Made by a program: the position numbers and the translations under genes
Part shown: positions 28,475 through 38,635 of the stretch, one piece after another
How positions within the stretch are numbered: the first letter of the stretch is position 1
Layout of the letters: each line of letters starts with the position of its first letter
Notes under the pieces: model-generated
What the model was told of the DNA's origin: nothing
What the model saw: the letters and a program-made list of their open reading frames with translations, nothing else
The model's database searches: none
Origin: Pseudomonas asiatica
Lineage (GTDB): Bacteria > Pseudomonadota > Gammaproteobacteria > Pseudomonadales > Pseudomonadaceae
Direction: 5' to 3'
Length of the DNA: 64,000 bases
NCBI RefSeq assembly: GCF_009932335.1
Contig: NZ_BLJF01000003.1
Location: 682,001 to 746,000 of the forward strand

Positions 28475-28514
28475 GCTGCAAACGAATCTGACTCGAAGGC
28501 AAGGACGATTTCGC

Positions 28515-29348
28515 GTGCTGGCAACTTCCCTAGTGTTGGTCGCTGCCCTGCTGCATGCGACCTGGAATACCCTGATCAAATTCAGCGGCGAGCGCCTGCT
28601 GGTGATCGCCAGCATGGATACGGTGGCGTTGGCCTTCGCGGTGCTGGCGGTGCCCTTCGCCGCGGTACCGCCGACTAATATCTGGCCCTGGCTTCTGGCT
28701 TCGGCGCTGGCCGAGCAGTTGTACCGCTTCCTGTTGATCCAGGCCTACCGCGTGGGCGACCTGGGGCTGGTCTATCCTCTGATGCGCGGGCTGTCGCCGT
28801 TGGTGGTGCTGGGGCTGACCCTGGCCTTTGCCGGCGAATCGCTGAGCCAGCAGCAGATCATCGGCATCCTGCTGATCCCCTGTGGCATGGCCTGCCTGTT
28901 GTGGCAGGGCGGTGGCGGTGACCGGCTGCCTTGGTCGATGCTGCCGGTGGTTGTCCTGATTGGCCTGTGTATTGGTTGCTACACCTGGTTCGACGGCCAG
29001 GCCGTGCGCTTGTGGGGCAAGCCTTGGGATTATCTGGTATGGCTGACCTTGCTCAGTGCCTGGCCCTTCCCGTTGCTGGCCAGCGTGGCCCGACGTGCGC
29101 CATTCATCTTGTTCTGGCGCCTTCAGTGGCGCCTGGGGCTGGCGGTGGGGCTGTGTGTACTGCTCAGTTACGCGCTGGTGCTGTGGGCCATGCACCTCGG
29201 GTCGGTGGCCGAAGCGGCGGCGTTGCGCGAGTTGAGTGTGATTCTGGTGGTGCTGCTGGGCATGCGCTACCTGAAAGAACCTTTTGGCGGGCCGAGACTC
29301 CTAGCTTGCGGGCTGGTGTTGGCCGGCATGCTGGTAATGAAGCTTTGA
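28515..29348 (+). CDS. EamA/DMT superfamily transporter
   Basis: A 277-residue membrane protein with about ten hydrophobic helices in two EamA-like halves (LLHATWNTLIKF near the N-terminus and YLKEPFGGPRLLACGLVLAG at the C-terminus). It probably exports or imports a small metabolite; the substrate is unknown. The GTG at 28515 is preceded by AAGGA at 8-nt spacing and starts directly at the first helix. A GTG 14 codons upstream has no SD and overlaps the promoter. Confidence 0.87.
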   Translation: MLATSLVLVAALLHATWNTLIKFSGERLLVIASMDTVALAFAVLAVPFAAVPPTNIWPWLLASALAEQLYRFLLIQAYRVGDLGLVYPLMRGLSPLVVLGLTLAFAGESLSQQQIIGILLIPCGMACLLWQGGGGDRLPWSMLPVVVLIGLCIGCYTWFDGQAVRLWGKPWDYLVWLTLLSAWPFPLLASVARRAPFILFWRLQWRLGLAVGLCVLLSYALVLWAMHLGSVAEAAALRELSVILVVLLGMRYLKEPFGGPRLLACGLVLAGMLVMKL

Positions 29349-29376
29349 CCCGAAGACTGAACAAGGAGTCCTGTCC

Positions 29377-29763
29377 ATGACTGTTGCCCTGTGGTGCATC
29401 CTGATCGCGCTGCTCTTGCCGCCACTTTGCGCGTTGATCGCCAAGGCCGGTAGTGGCCGCTTCCGACTGCGCGACAACCACGACCCGCGTGCGTTCCTGG
29501 ATACCCTGTCCGGGCTGCCGCGGCGCGCGCATGCTGCCCAGCAGAACAGTTACGAGGCCTTCCCGGCATTTGCCGCGGCGGTGCTGGTGGCGGATATCGT
29601 CGGCAATGCCGAGCAGGTGACCCAGGATGTGCTGGGGGTGATGTACATCACCAGCCGGCTGCTTTACATCATCTGTTACCTGGCCGACTGGGCCATGCTG
29701 CGATCGCTGGTGTGGTTTGCCGGGATGGCGATGATCGTGGCTTTCTTCGTGGTTTCAATCTGA
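29377..29763 (+). CDS. MAPEG family membrane protein
   Basis: A 128-residue protein with four hydrophobic segments of the MAPEG fold (membrane-associated proteins in eicosanoid and glutathione metabolism). Characteristic are RAHAAQQNSYEAFPAFAAAV at residues 50-69 and the helix VMYITSRLLYIICYLADW. Bacterial members may be membrane glutathione transferases, but none of that can be read directly here. It lies 28 nt after the DMT transporter, probably co-transcribed. Confidence 0.88.
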   Translation: MTVALWCILIALLLPPLCALIAKAGSGRFRLRDNHDPRAFLDTLSGLPRRAHAAQQNSYEAFPAFAAAVLVADIVGNAEQVTQDVLGVMYITSRLLYIICYLADWAMLRSLVWFAGMAMIVAFFVVSI

Positions 29764-29775
29764 TACCGCGTCGCC

Positions 29776-29800
29776 TTCTTCGCGGGCAAGCCCGCGAAGA
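29776..29800. repeat. Single REP-type palindrome between convergent MAPEG and mltA genes
   Basis: TCTTCGCGGGCAAGCCCGCGAAGA is a near-perfect hairpin (CGCGGGC stem) lacking the CTCCCAC extension of the complete REP. It lies between two convergent stops and can act as a bidirectional terminator. Confidence 0.65.
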
Positions 29801-29812
29801 ATCCACCGTCGA

Positions 29813-30964
29813 TCAAGGTACTTTCGGCACCTCGGGCAGCGGCTTGCCCTTGGGCCACAGCATCCAGATCTGCCCCTGCTGCTTCATGTTCCCGGCCAGT
29901 TCTCCAGCTTCCGGCCCAGTGCCCCAGAACAGGTCCGCGCGCACCTCGCCAGTAATTGCCCCGCCGGTATCCTGGGCCCCCACCGGGCGTACCACCGGCG
30001 TACCGTCCGGGCGAGTGGTGGACAACCACAGCAAGCTGCCCAGCGGAATCACCTTGCGGTCGATGGCCACGCTGTAGCCAGCGGTCAGCGGTACGTTCAG
30101 CGAACCGCGTGGCCCTTCGTTGCTGTCCGGGCGGGTGCTGAAGAACACGTAGCTGGGGTTGCTGGCGAGCAGTTCCGGCACCCGTTGTGGGTTGGCCTGG
30201 GCCCAGGCATGAATGGCGCCCATGCTCACTTCTTCCTTCTTCAACTGGCCCTGTTCCACCAGCCAGCGCCCGATCGGCCGGTAGGGGTGGCCGTTCTGGT
30301 CGGCGTAACCCAGGCGCAGCTGGCGCCCGTCTTCCAGTTGTACCCGGCCGGAACCCTGAATCTGCAGAAACTGCAGGTCCATCGGGTCGGTCAGCCAGGC
30401 CAGCACCGGTGCCTTGACGCCGTCACGGTTGATCACCTCGGCGGTGTCGTATGGCTTGAGCACCCGGCCATCAAGGCGACCGCGCAGACGCTTGCCCTTG
30501 AGTTCGGGGTACACGCTGGCCAGGTCGACCACGATCATGTCGTCGGGGATGCCATAGACCGCCACGTGGTTGGTTGCCGACTGGCTCAGGCTGCCAGGGT
30601 AGACCGGTTCGTAGTAACCGGTGATCAGGCCGTTGGCGTTATTCTCGGCCGAGCGCAGGCCGTATACCTGCAGGTTCTGTTGCAGGAAGGCACGCACCTG
30701 CAAGGCATTGTCGGGCACGCTGGCGGCTGCTTCGCAGGTGCTGGCCCAGACGGTGTCGCGCTTTAGCTTTTCACAGCCGTTGCGCCAGGCCTGGAAGCCC
30801 GCCACCAGGTCGCTGTCGCTGACGGTGGGCAGGTCCTGCCAAGTGGCATTGGCGTAGGTGGCGATGGCATGGGGCTCGGGTTTGGTGCTTTCGCCACCGT
30901 TGCAGCCGGCCAGCAGGGCCAGCGCCGGAAGTGTCCAGGCCAGATGGCGCAGGGCAGATTTCAT
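29813..30964 (-). CDS. mltA: Membrane-bound lytic murein transglycosylase A
   Basis: A 383-residue outer-membrane lipoprotein that cleaves peptidoglycan strands, forming 1,6-anhydromuramyl ends. The signal peptide ends in a lipobox LLAGC with the lipidated cysteine at residue 21. The MltA domain is visible in GLITGYYEPVYPGSLSQS, and the C-terminal 3D domain has the catalytic-type aspartates in VGAQDTGGAITGEVRADLFW. The ATG at 30964 gives the proper lipoprotein start; a longer reading begins nine codons upstream. Confidence 0.95.
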   Translation of the reverse strand: MKSALRHLAWTLPALALLAGCNGGESTKPEPHAIATYANATWQDLPTVSDSDLVAGFQAWRNGCEKLKRDTVWASTCEAAASVPDNALQVRAFLQQNLQVYGLRSAENNANGLITGYYEPVYPGSLSQSATNHVAVYGIPDDMIVVDLASVYPELKGKRLRGRLDGRVLKPYDTAEVINRDGVKAPVLAWLTDPMDLQFLQIQGSGRVQLEDGRQLRLGYADQNGHPYRPIGRWLVEQGQLKKEEVSMGAIHAWAQANPQRVPELLASNPSYVFFSTRPDSNEGPRGSLNVPLTAGYSVAIDRKVIPLGSLLWLSTTRPDGTPVVRPVGAQDTGGAITGEVRADLFWGTGPEAGELAGNMKQQGQIWMLWPKGKPLPEVPKVP

Positions 30965-31082
30965 GAGTACGTTCCTGTCATGGGTGAACACGGATATTCG
31001 CCCCTATTTTTATGTGGCTATTGGTCTTTGGCCGCTGGGCGGCGATACTGGCCGCCCATTTGCGTAGGCCGAAGTGACCGTG

Positions 31083-31529
31083 ATGTTGAAGCGATTGACC
31101 ATTGTTCTGCTGGCAGCACTGGCTCTGGGTGGTTGTGACCGGGTTGACCCGAACTCCCCGCTGGGCAAGCGCAAGGTGATCTTCAAGGACATGCTCAAGA
31201 CCAGCGAAGACCTGGGCGGCATGTTGCGTGGGCGGTTGCCGTTCGACGGGGTGAAGTTTGCCGACGGTGCGCTGAAGCTGGACAACCTTTCGCACCAGCC
31301 CTGGCAGCACTTCCCACAGGCTCGTGATGGTGGCGACAGTAGTGCGCGTGCCGAGGTATGGGAGCGGCAGACGCGCTTTCATGACCTGGCCCGCCAGCTG
31401 GAAGGCGTCACTGGCGAACTGGTCGATGTCACCCGCGGTCAGCCGCTGGACGCTGCGCAGCTGAAGGCGCCGATGGACAAGGTCGAAGCGGCTTGCAAGG
31501 CCTGTCATACGGAATTCCGCAATCATTGA
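31083..31529 (+). CDS. Small c-type cytochrome (c'/c556-like) lipoprotein
   Basis: A 148-residue protein. It has a lipoprotein signal (lipobox LGGC, cysteine at residue 18) and a helical body, with a single CKACH haem-binding motif at residues 138-142 very near the C-terminus, as in cytochrome c' and c556. It would be a membrane-anchored periplasmic haem protein. The redox partner is unknown. It is divergent from mltA, and a REP pair follows. Confidence 0.82.
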   Translation: MLKRLTIVLLAALALGGCDRVDPNSPLGKRKVIFKDMLKTSEDLGGMLRGRLPFDGVKFADGALKLDNLSHQPWQHFPQARDGGDSSARAEVWERQTRFHDLARQLEGVTGELVDVTRGQPLDAAQLKAPMDKVEAACKACHTEFRNH

Positions 31530-31544
31530 TGGACTGCATTGCCC

Positions 31545-31660
31545 TGTGTAGGAGCGGCCTTGTGTCGCGATAGGGCTGCGCAGCGGCCCCAGGATTTCAG
31601 CTGATGCACAAATGGCCGGGGCCGCTTTGCGGCCCATCGCGACACAAGGCCGCTCCTACA
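31545..31660. repeat. REP inverted pair (GACACAAGGCCGCTCCTACA class)
   Basis: TGTAGGAGCGGCCTTGTGTC and its inverted copy flank about 35 bp between the convergent cytochrome and DUF1090 genes. The inner ends carry the GCAGCGGCCCC / GGGGCCGCTTTGC extension seen in other copies. Confidence 0.85.
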
Positions 31661-31686
31661 ATGATCGCGTTTGCCCGGTCGGAGCC

Positions 31687-32079
31687 TCAGCGATCCAGAT
31701 CCTCCACCGCTTCCTGCAGTTCCTTGCGCGACTCGGCCAGCTTGTCCTTGCGCTTGTTGATCTTCTCCGAATCGCCTTTCTTCTCGGCTTTCTTCAAGTC
31801 CTTTTCCCGCTGCGCCACTTCGTGACGGGCGTCGAGCACCTTCTGCTCACGTTCCTTGCGCAGGCCGGCGTCGGTGCAGTTATCGACCCCTCGCAGTGCC
31901 TCTTCAAGCCCTGCGGCCTGTTCGTTGTTGCCGTGGTCACGGGCAATCTTCAACTGGTTCTCGATGGCGCTACGCTTGGCGGCGCAACCGGTCAGGCCGG
32001 CATCCGGCTGGGCGGCTTGTGCGGCACCAGCGGCCAGGCCCAGTGTCGCGATCAGGAAAAGGGTCGAAATACGTTTCAT
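31687..32079 (-). CDS. DUF1090 periplasmic protein
   Basis: A 130-residue protein with a signal peptide (MKRISTLFLIATLGLAAGAA, cleavage near AQA-AQP at residue 23). Two cysteines bracket a charged helical body (GCAAKR near 32 and VDNCTDAGLRKERE near 68). The rest is a strongly charged coiled coil of Lys, Glu and Arg (QREKDLKKAEKKGDSEKINK). The architecture fits the DUF1090 (YqjC-like) family of unknown function. Confidence 0.87.
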   Translation of the reverse strand: MKRISTLFLIATLGLAAGAAQAAQPDAGLTGCAAKRSAIENQLKIARDHGNNEQAAGLEEALRGVDNCTDAGLRKEREQKVLDARHEVAQREKDLKKAEKKGDSEKINKRKDKLAESRKELQEAVEDLDR

Positions 32080-32148
32080 GAAAAGCCTCCTTGAGGGGGC
32101 GGGGCAGCAAAAGTTGGGGGAAATCCTGCCTTGGTTTTGCCCATTTAG

Positions 32149-32166
32149 AAACCCTTGTTGGGGTTT
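32149..32166 (-). terminator. Weak terminator-like hairpin downstream of ligB
   Basis: On the minus strand AAACCCCAACAAGGGTTTC forms a short stem with T residues after it, in the spacer between ligB and the DUF1090 gene. Confidence 0.35.
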
Positions 32167-32211
32167 TCCGGCTTAATCTCGGGATTTTCCTACAGGTAAA
32201 TTGGTAAATAA

Positions 32212-34037
<1,826 letters not shown>

Positions 34038-34057
34038 CGCCTGGCGTTGTAGGAAAC

Positions 34058-35248
34058 TTACAGGCCGGCAGCGTCACGCAGCGACTGGGCGCGGTCGGTA
34101 CGCTCCCAGGTGAAGGTGGTGAAGGTGTCGTCGCCGACCGTCTTCTGCTGCGGGGTACGGCCGAAGTGGCCGTAGGCAGCGGTTTCCTGGTACATCGGGT
34201 GCAGCAGGTCGAGCATGGTGGTGATGGCGTAAGGACGCAGGTCGAAGCACTCGCGCACCAGCTGGATGATCTTGTCGTCGGAGACCTTGCCGGTACCGAA
34301 GGTGTTGATCGAGATGGAGGTCGGCTGGGCCACGCCGATGGCGTACGACACCTGGATCTCGCAACGCTCGGCCAGGCCGGCGGCGACGATGTTCTTGGCC
34401 ACGTAGCGGCCGGCGTAGGCGGCGGAACGGTCGACCTTGGATGGGTCCTTGCCGGAGAACGCGCCACCCCCATGGCGGGCCATGCCGCCGTAGGAGTCGA
34501 CGATGATCTTGCGCCCGGTCAGGCCGCAGTCACCCACCGGGCCACCGATGATGAAGTTGCCGGTCGGGTTGATGTGGTACTGGGTGCCCTTGTGCAGCAG
34601 TTCGGCAGGCAGGGTGTGCTTGACGATCAGCTCCATCACGGCTTCCTGCAGGTCTTTCTGCGAAACCTCAGGGTTGTGCTGGGTCGACAGCACCACGGCG
34701 TCGATGCCGACCACCTTGCCATTTTCGTAACGGCAGGTGACCTGCGACTTGGCGTCCGGACGCAGCCATGGCAGCAGTTTCGATTTGCGCGCCTCGGCCT
34801 GGCGCTCGACCAGACGGTGCGAGAAGCAGATCGGTGCCGGCATCAGCACATCGGTTTCGTTGCTGGCGTAGCCGAACATCAGGCCCTGGTCACCGGCGCC
34901 CTGGTCTTCCGGGCGGGAACGGTCGACGCCCTGGGCGATGTCCACCGACTGTTTGCCGATGATGTTCATCACGGCGCAGGTGGCGCCGTCGAAACCGACG
35001 TCGGAGCTGTTGTAGCCGATGTCGATGATGACCTTGCGCACCAGCTCTTCCAGGTCGACCCAGGCGGAGGTGGTGACTTCGCCGGCGATGATGGCGACGC
35101 CGGTCTTGACCAGGGTTTCGCAGGCTACGCGGGCGTATTTGTCCTGGGCGATGATGGCATCAAGGACGGCGTCCGAAATCTGGTCGGCGATCTTGTCCGG
35201 ATGCCCTTCGGACACGGACTCGGAGGTGAAAAGGGAGTATTCGCTCAT
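34058..35248 (-). CDS. metK: S-adenosylmethionine synthetase
   Basis: MetK makes SAM from methionine and ATP. The 396-residue protein has the normal length, with [19 protein letters not shown] at the N-terminus, [11 protein letters not shown], and the P-loop-like [19 protein letters not shown]. It lies 18 bp downstream of the ArsR-methyltransferase regulator on the same strand, so the two probably share the regulator's promoter. An SD (AGGAACC) precedes the ATG. A clear terminator follows. Confidence 0.97.
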   Translation of the reverse strand: MSEYSLFTSESVSEGHPDKIADQISDAVLDAIIAQDKYARVACETLVKTGVAIIAGEVTTSAWVDLEELVRKVIIDIGYNSSDVGFDGATCAVMNIIGKQSVDIAQGVDRSRPEDQGAGDQGLMFGYASNETDVLMPAPICFSHRLVERQAEARKSKLLPWLRPDAKSQVTCRYENGKVVGIDAVVLSTQHNPEVSQKDLQEAVMELIVKHTLPAELLHKGTQYHINPTGNFIIGGPVGDCGLTGRKIIVDSYGGMARHGGGAFSGKDPSKVDRSAAYAGRYVAKNIVAAGLAERCEIQVSYAIGVAQPTSISINTFGTGKVSDDKIIQLVRECFDLRPYAITTMLDLLHPMYQETAAYGHFGRTPQQKTVGDDTFTTFTWERTDRAQSLRDAAGL

Positions 35249-35266
35249 CTCGAAGGTTCCTGAAAT

Positions 35267-36259
35267 TTACCGATGGTGTATGTCGCCAGCCGTCCGCTGG
35301 AAATGGCGGACCTGGATCTGGAAACCGTTACGCAAGCCCACGTACAGGCTGTCCCCGGGGGCCAGCCCGGCGTCGTTGGCCCAACGGGCCAGGTCGTCCT
35401 GTTCGAAGCCAAGCCACAGGTCGCCGCAGGCTTCGCGCGCCCACCCCTGGTCATGGCTGCACAGTTCGGTTACCAGCAGGCTGCCGCCTGCCTTCACCCG
35501 TTTGGCCAGCTGGCGCAAGGCCAGGGCCGGGTCGCTGAAATGGTGCAGCACCATGTTCAGCACAACGCAGTCGGCGGCCACATCCGTTGCACCCAGTGCA
35601 TCGGCCAACTGCAGGTTCACGTTGTCGAGCCCTTCGCGCTGGCACACCTGGCGCGCCAGTTCGAGCATGGTCGGGCTGTTGTCCAGGGCGGTGACCTGGG
35701 CGAAGCGCCGGGCCAGGTCGGGCAGGAAGCCACCGTCACCGGGGCCGACCTCCAGGGCGCTGGCGGCCGGGTCGAAATTCAGTTTGTCGAGCAGCGCCAG
35801 CAGGCTTTCGCGGTACTGCGGCAGGCCGGCGATCAGGTCTTGCTGGGCGCGGAACTTCTCTTCCACGCGCAGGAAGAAGTCCTGGCTGGTGGCTGCGCGG
35901 CGTTGCTGCACCTGGGCAATGCGCGCCTGCACGTCAGGCGGAAGAGTCAGGTCGTCCACCTCTTCGAGCAGCGCCGCGTGCAGCCGACCGCCCAGGCGCA
36001 AGCTGTCGGGCAGGGCGCGGCGGTAGAAGATGGCATTGCCCTCGCGGCGGGTCGCCACCAGCTCGGCCTGGGCCAGCACTTTAAGGTGATGGCTCATGCC
36101 CGACTGGCCCACGTCGAAGATCTGCGCCAGCTCCAGCACGCCGAACGAGTCGTTGGCCAGGGCGCGCAATACGTTCAGGCGCAGCTCGTCGCCACTGGCT
36201 TTGCACAGGGCAGCCAATGCTTCGCGTTGCTCGGGGATCGATTGCGCACGGAGGTTCAT
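35267..36259 (-). CDS. ArsR-family regulator fused to a SAM-dependent methyltransferase domain (SahR-like)
   Basis: A 330-residue two-domain protein. Residues about 10-100 form a winged-helix ArsR domain (LNVLRALANDSFGVLELAQI, then the recognition helix GQSGMSHHLKVLAQAELV). From about 150 comes a class I methyltransferase fold with motif I ALEVGPGDGGFLPDLA and ALDNSPTMLELA. This combination is that of SahR, an ArsR-type repressor whose methyltransferase-like domain senses S-adenosylhomocysteine and controls methionine-cycle genes in Proteobacteria. No metal-binding CVC motif is present. It immediately precedes metK, and a perfect palindrome lies at its promoter. Naming as SahR is inference. 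Confidence 0.85.
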   Translation of the reverse strand: MNLRAQSIPEQREALAALCKASGDELRLNVLRALANDSFGVLELAQIFDVGQSGMSHHLKVLAQAELVATRREGNAIFYRRALPDSLRLGGRLHAALLEEVDDLTLPPDVQARIAQVQQRRAATSQDFFLRVEEKFRAQQDLIAGLPQYRESLLALLDKLNFDPAASALEVGPGDGGFLPDLARRFAQVTALDNSPTMLELARQVCQREGLDNVNLQLADALGATDVAADCVVLNMVLHHFSDPALALRQLAKRVKAGGSLLVTELCSHDQGWAREACGDLWLGFEQDDLARWANDAGLAPGDSLYVGLRNGFQIQVRHFQRTAGDIHHR

Positions 36260-36267
36260 GGTGCGGC

Positions 36268-36296
36268 AGTCTAGACAGGCATCGTTGCCCTAGCAA
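36268..36296 (-). promoter_or_regulatory. Candidate promoter of the SahR-like gene and metK
   Basis: On the minus strand TTGCTA and TAGACT are separated by 17 bp, 8 bp upstream of the regulator's ATG region. The palindrome at 36300-36323 abuts the -35 side. Confidence 0.5.
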
Positions 36297-36299
36297 GGG

Positions 36300-36323
36300 C
36301 AATATCAAAAAGTTTTGATATTG
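36300..36323. promoter_or_regulatory. 24-bp perfect palindrome, probable SahR-like operator
   Basis: CAATATCAAAA and TTTTGATATTG are perfect inverted repeats separated by AG. The site lies 40 bp upstream of the SahR-like gene and 165 bp upstream of tktA. Its dyad symmetry suits a dimeric winged-helix repressor such as an ArsR-family protein. I saw no second copy of the motif in the window. Confidence 0.7.
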
Positions 36324-36487
36324 AGTGATGAGTGGGGTGGTTCTCCCGGTTTTACCCCGAATTGAATGCCAATCGCAGGAAAATCCCCCGACTGCGACCA
36401 TACGTCATTGCCCCAAGCCCCCCCAGTGGGCGAAAATGGCCGCCTTTTTTCGTGACACCACCTATTCAAGCCCCCAGGAGATCAGCG

Positions 36488-38485
36488 ATGCCCAGCCGTC
36501 GTGAACGTGCCAACGCCATTCGTGCCCTCAGCATGGATGCCGTGCAAAAGGCCAACAGCGGCCACCCAGGTGCCCCCATGGGCATGGCGGATATCGCCGA
36601 AGTGCTTTGGCGCGACTATCTGAAGCACAACCCGAGCAACCCGAGTTTCGCCGACCGTGACCGCTTCGTACTGTCCAACGGCCACGGTTCGATGCTGATC
36701 TACTCGCTGCTGCACCTGACCGGCTACGACGTCACCATCGATGACATCAAAGGCTTCCGCCAGCTGCACAGCCGCACCCCGGGCCACCCGGAATACGGCT
36801 ACACCCCAGGCGTCGAGACCACCACCGGCCCGCTCGGCCAGGGTATCGCCAACGCCGTGGGCTTCGCCCTGGCCGAAAAAGTGCTCGCTGCCCAGTTCAA
36901 CCGTGATGGCCATAACATCGTCGACCACCACACCTACGTGTTCCTCGGCGACGGCTGCATGATGGAGGGCATCTCCCATGAAGTCGCCTCGCTGGCCGGC
37001 ACCCTGGGCCTGAACAAGCTGATCGCCTTCTACGACGACAACGGCATTTCCATCGACGGCGAAGTGCACGGCTGGTTCACCGACAACACCCCGGCGCGCT
37101 TCGAAGCGTACAACTGGCAGGTGATCCGCAACGTCGACGGCCATGACGCCGACGAGATCAAGACCGCCATCGAGACCGCTCGCAAGAGCGATCGCCCGAC
37201 CCTGATCTGCTGCAAGACCATCATTGGTTTCGGCTCGCCGAACAAGCAGGGCAAGGAAGACTGCCACGGCGCACCGCTGGGCAACGACGAAATCGCCCTG
37301 GCTCGCAAGGAACTGAACTGGAACCACGGCCCGTTCGAAATCCCGGCCGACATCTATGCCGAGTGGGACGCCAAGGCTGCCGGTGCCAAGGTTGAAGCCG
37401 ACTGGAACCAGCGCTTCGACGCCTACGCCAAGGCCTACCCGGAGCTGGCTGCCGAGTTCAAGCGCCGTGACAGCGGCGAGCTGCCGGCCGACTTCAGCGA
37501 GAAGGCCCAGGCCTACATCAACGAAGTGGCCGCCAAGGGCGAAACCATCGCCAGCCGCAAGGCCAGCCAGAACGCCCTGAACGCCTTCGGCCCGCTGCTG
37601 CCAGAGTTCCTCGGCGGTTCGGCCGACCTGGCCGGTTCCAACCTGACCCTGTGGAAGGGCTGCAAGGGTGTCGAAGCCAACGACGCCAGCGGCAACTACG
37701 TGTTCTACGGCGTGCGCGAGTTCGGCATGACCGCCATCATGAACGGCGTTGCCCTGCACGGTGGCCTGGTGCCTTACGGCGCGACCTTCCTGATGTTCAT
37801 GGAATACGCCCGTAACGCCGTGCGCATGTCGGCACTGATGAAGCAGCGCGTGATCCACGTCTACACCCACGACTCCATCGGCCTGGGCGAAGACGGCCCG
37901 ACTCACCAGCCGATCGAGCAACTGACCAGCCTGCGCAGCACGCCGAACCTGGACACCTGGCGCCCAGCCGACGCGGTGGAATCTGCCGTGTCCTGGAAAA
38001 GCGCCCTGGAGCGCAAGGACGGCCCTTCGGCGCTGATCTTCTCGCGCCAGAACCTGCAGCACCAGGACCGCGACGCCCAGCAGATCGCCGACATCAGCCG
38101 CGGTGGCTACGTGCTCAAGGACTGCGCCGGCGAGCCTGAGCTGATCCTGATCGCCACCGGTTCCGAAGTGGGCCTGGCTGTTCAGGCGCACGCCAAGCTG
38201 ACCGAACAAGGCCGCAAGGTGCGCGTGGTTTCCATGCCGTGCACCAGCGTGTTCGATGCCCAGGACGCTGCCTACAAGCAGTCCGTGCTGCCGCTGGAAG
38301 TGGGTGCGCGTATCGCCATCGAGGCCGCTCACGCCGACTTCTGGTACAAGTACGTCGGCCTGGAAGGTCGTATCATCGGCATGACCACCTACGGTGAGTC
38401 GGCGCCGGCTTCGGCACTGTTCGAAGAGTTCGGCTTCACCCTGGAGAACATCCTCGGTACTGCCGAAGAGCTGCTGGAAGACTGA
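36488..38485 (+). CDS. tktA: Transketolase
   Basis: Thiamine-diphosphate enzyme of the pentose phosphate pathway, exchanging two-carbon units between sugar phosphates. The 665-residue protein starts [20 protein letters not shown]. It has the ThDP-binding motif [18 protein letters not shown], SFGxH-type NGHGSML, and the pyrimidine-domain [19 protein letters not shown] lies at good distance before the ATG. A reading beginning 52 codons upstream passes through the palindrome region and is not coding. First of the tktA-epd-pgk-fda series. Confidence 0.97.
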   Translation: MPSRRERANAIRALSMDAVQKANSGHPGAPMGMADIAEVLWRDYLKHNPSNPSFADRDRFVLSNGHGSMLIYSLLHLTGYDVTIDDIKGFRQLHSRTPGHPEYGYTPGVETTTGPLGQGIANAVGFALAEKVLAAQFNRDGHNIVDHHTYVFLGDGCMMEGISHEVASLAGTLGLNKLIAFYDDNGISIDGEVHGWFTDNTPARFEAYNWQVIRNVDGHDADEIKTAIETARKSDRPTLICCKTIIGFGSPNKQGKEDCHGAPLGNDEIALARKELNWNHGPFEIPADIYAEWDAKAAGAKVEADWNQRFDAYAKAYPELAAEFKRRDSGELPADFSEKAQAYINEVAAKGETIASRKASQNALNAFGPLLPEFLGGSADLAGSNLTLWKGCKGVEANDASGNYVFYGVREFGMTAIMNGVALHGGLVPYGATFLMFMEYARNAVRMSALMKQRVIHVYTHDSIGLGEDGPTHQPIEQLTSLRSTPNLDTWRPADAVESAVSWKSALERKDGPSALIFSRQNLQHQDRDAQQIADISRGGYVLKDCAGEPELILIATGSEVGLAVQAHAKLTEQGRKVRVVSMPCTSVFDAQDAAYKQSVLPLEVGARIAIEAAHADFWYKYVGLEGRIIGMTTYGESAPASALFEEFGFTLENILGTAEELLED

Positions 38486-38495
38486 TACAAGGAAG

Positions 38496-38515
38496 GCGAG
38501 GGCCTTTGGCCCTCG
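38496..38515 (+). terminator. Hairpin downstream of tktA
   Basis: GCGAGGGCCTTTGGCCCTCG forms a compact stem 10 bp after the tktA stop, adjoining a REP pair. There is little T-run, so it may terminate weakly or protect the transcript end. Confidence 0.5.
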
Positions 38516-38606
38516 TTCGCGGCACAAGGCCGCTCCTACAGGGTATTGCGCACGCCGTCCCCTGTAGGAGCGGCCTTGTGCCGCGAATGGGCTGCGCAGC
38601 GGCCCC
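38514..38606. repeat. REP inverted pair between tktA and epd
   Basis: CGCGGCACAAGGCCGCTCCTAC and its mirror flank about 22 bp. Variant with GGCACAAGG in place of GACACAAGG, the same as in the copy at 49702-49806. Confidence 0.85.
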
Positions 38607-38635
38607 GTTCAACTGCCGGAGTTCAAGAGCTACCT

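Larger units (their letters stand above)
28161..28514. other. 354-bp intergenic region between DUF3800 gene and DMT transporter
   Basis: Contains a stem-loop (GCCCGCATGC / GCATCGCGGGC, 28194-28219) near the DUF3800 start and a candidate promoter for the DMT transporter at its right end. The middle (about 28230-28440) is AT-richer and shows no gene, RNA or repeat that I recognise. Confidence 0.6.

Noticed and set aside
36482..38527. Minus-strand open frame opposite tktA
   Set aside because: tktA has all transketolase motifs; the reverse frame is a shadow.
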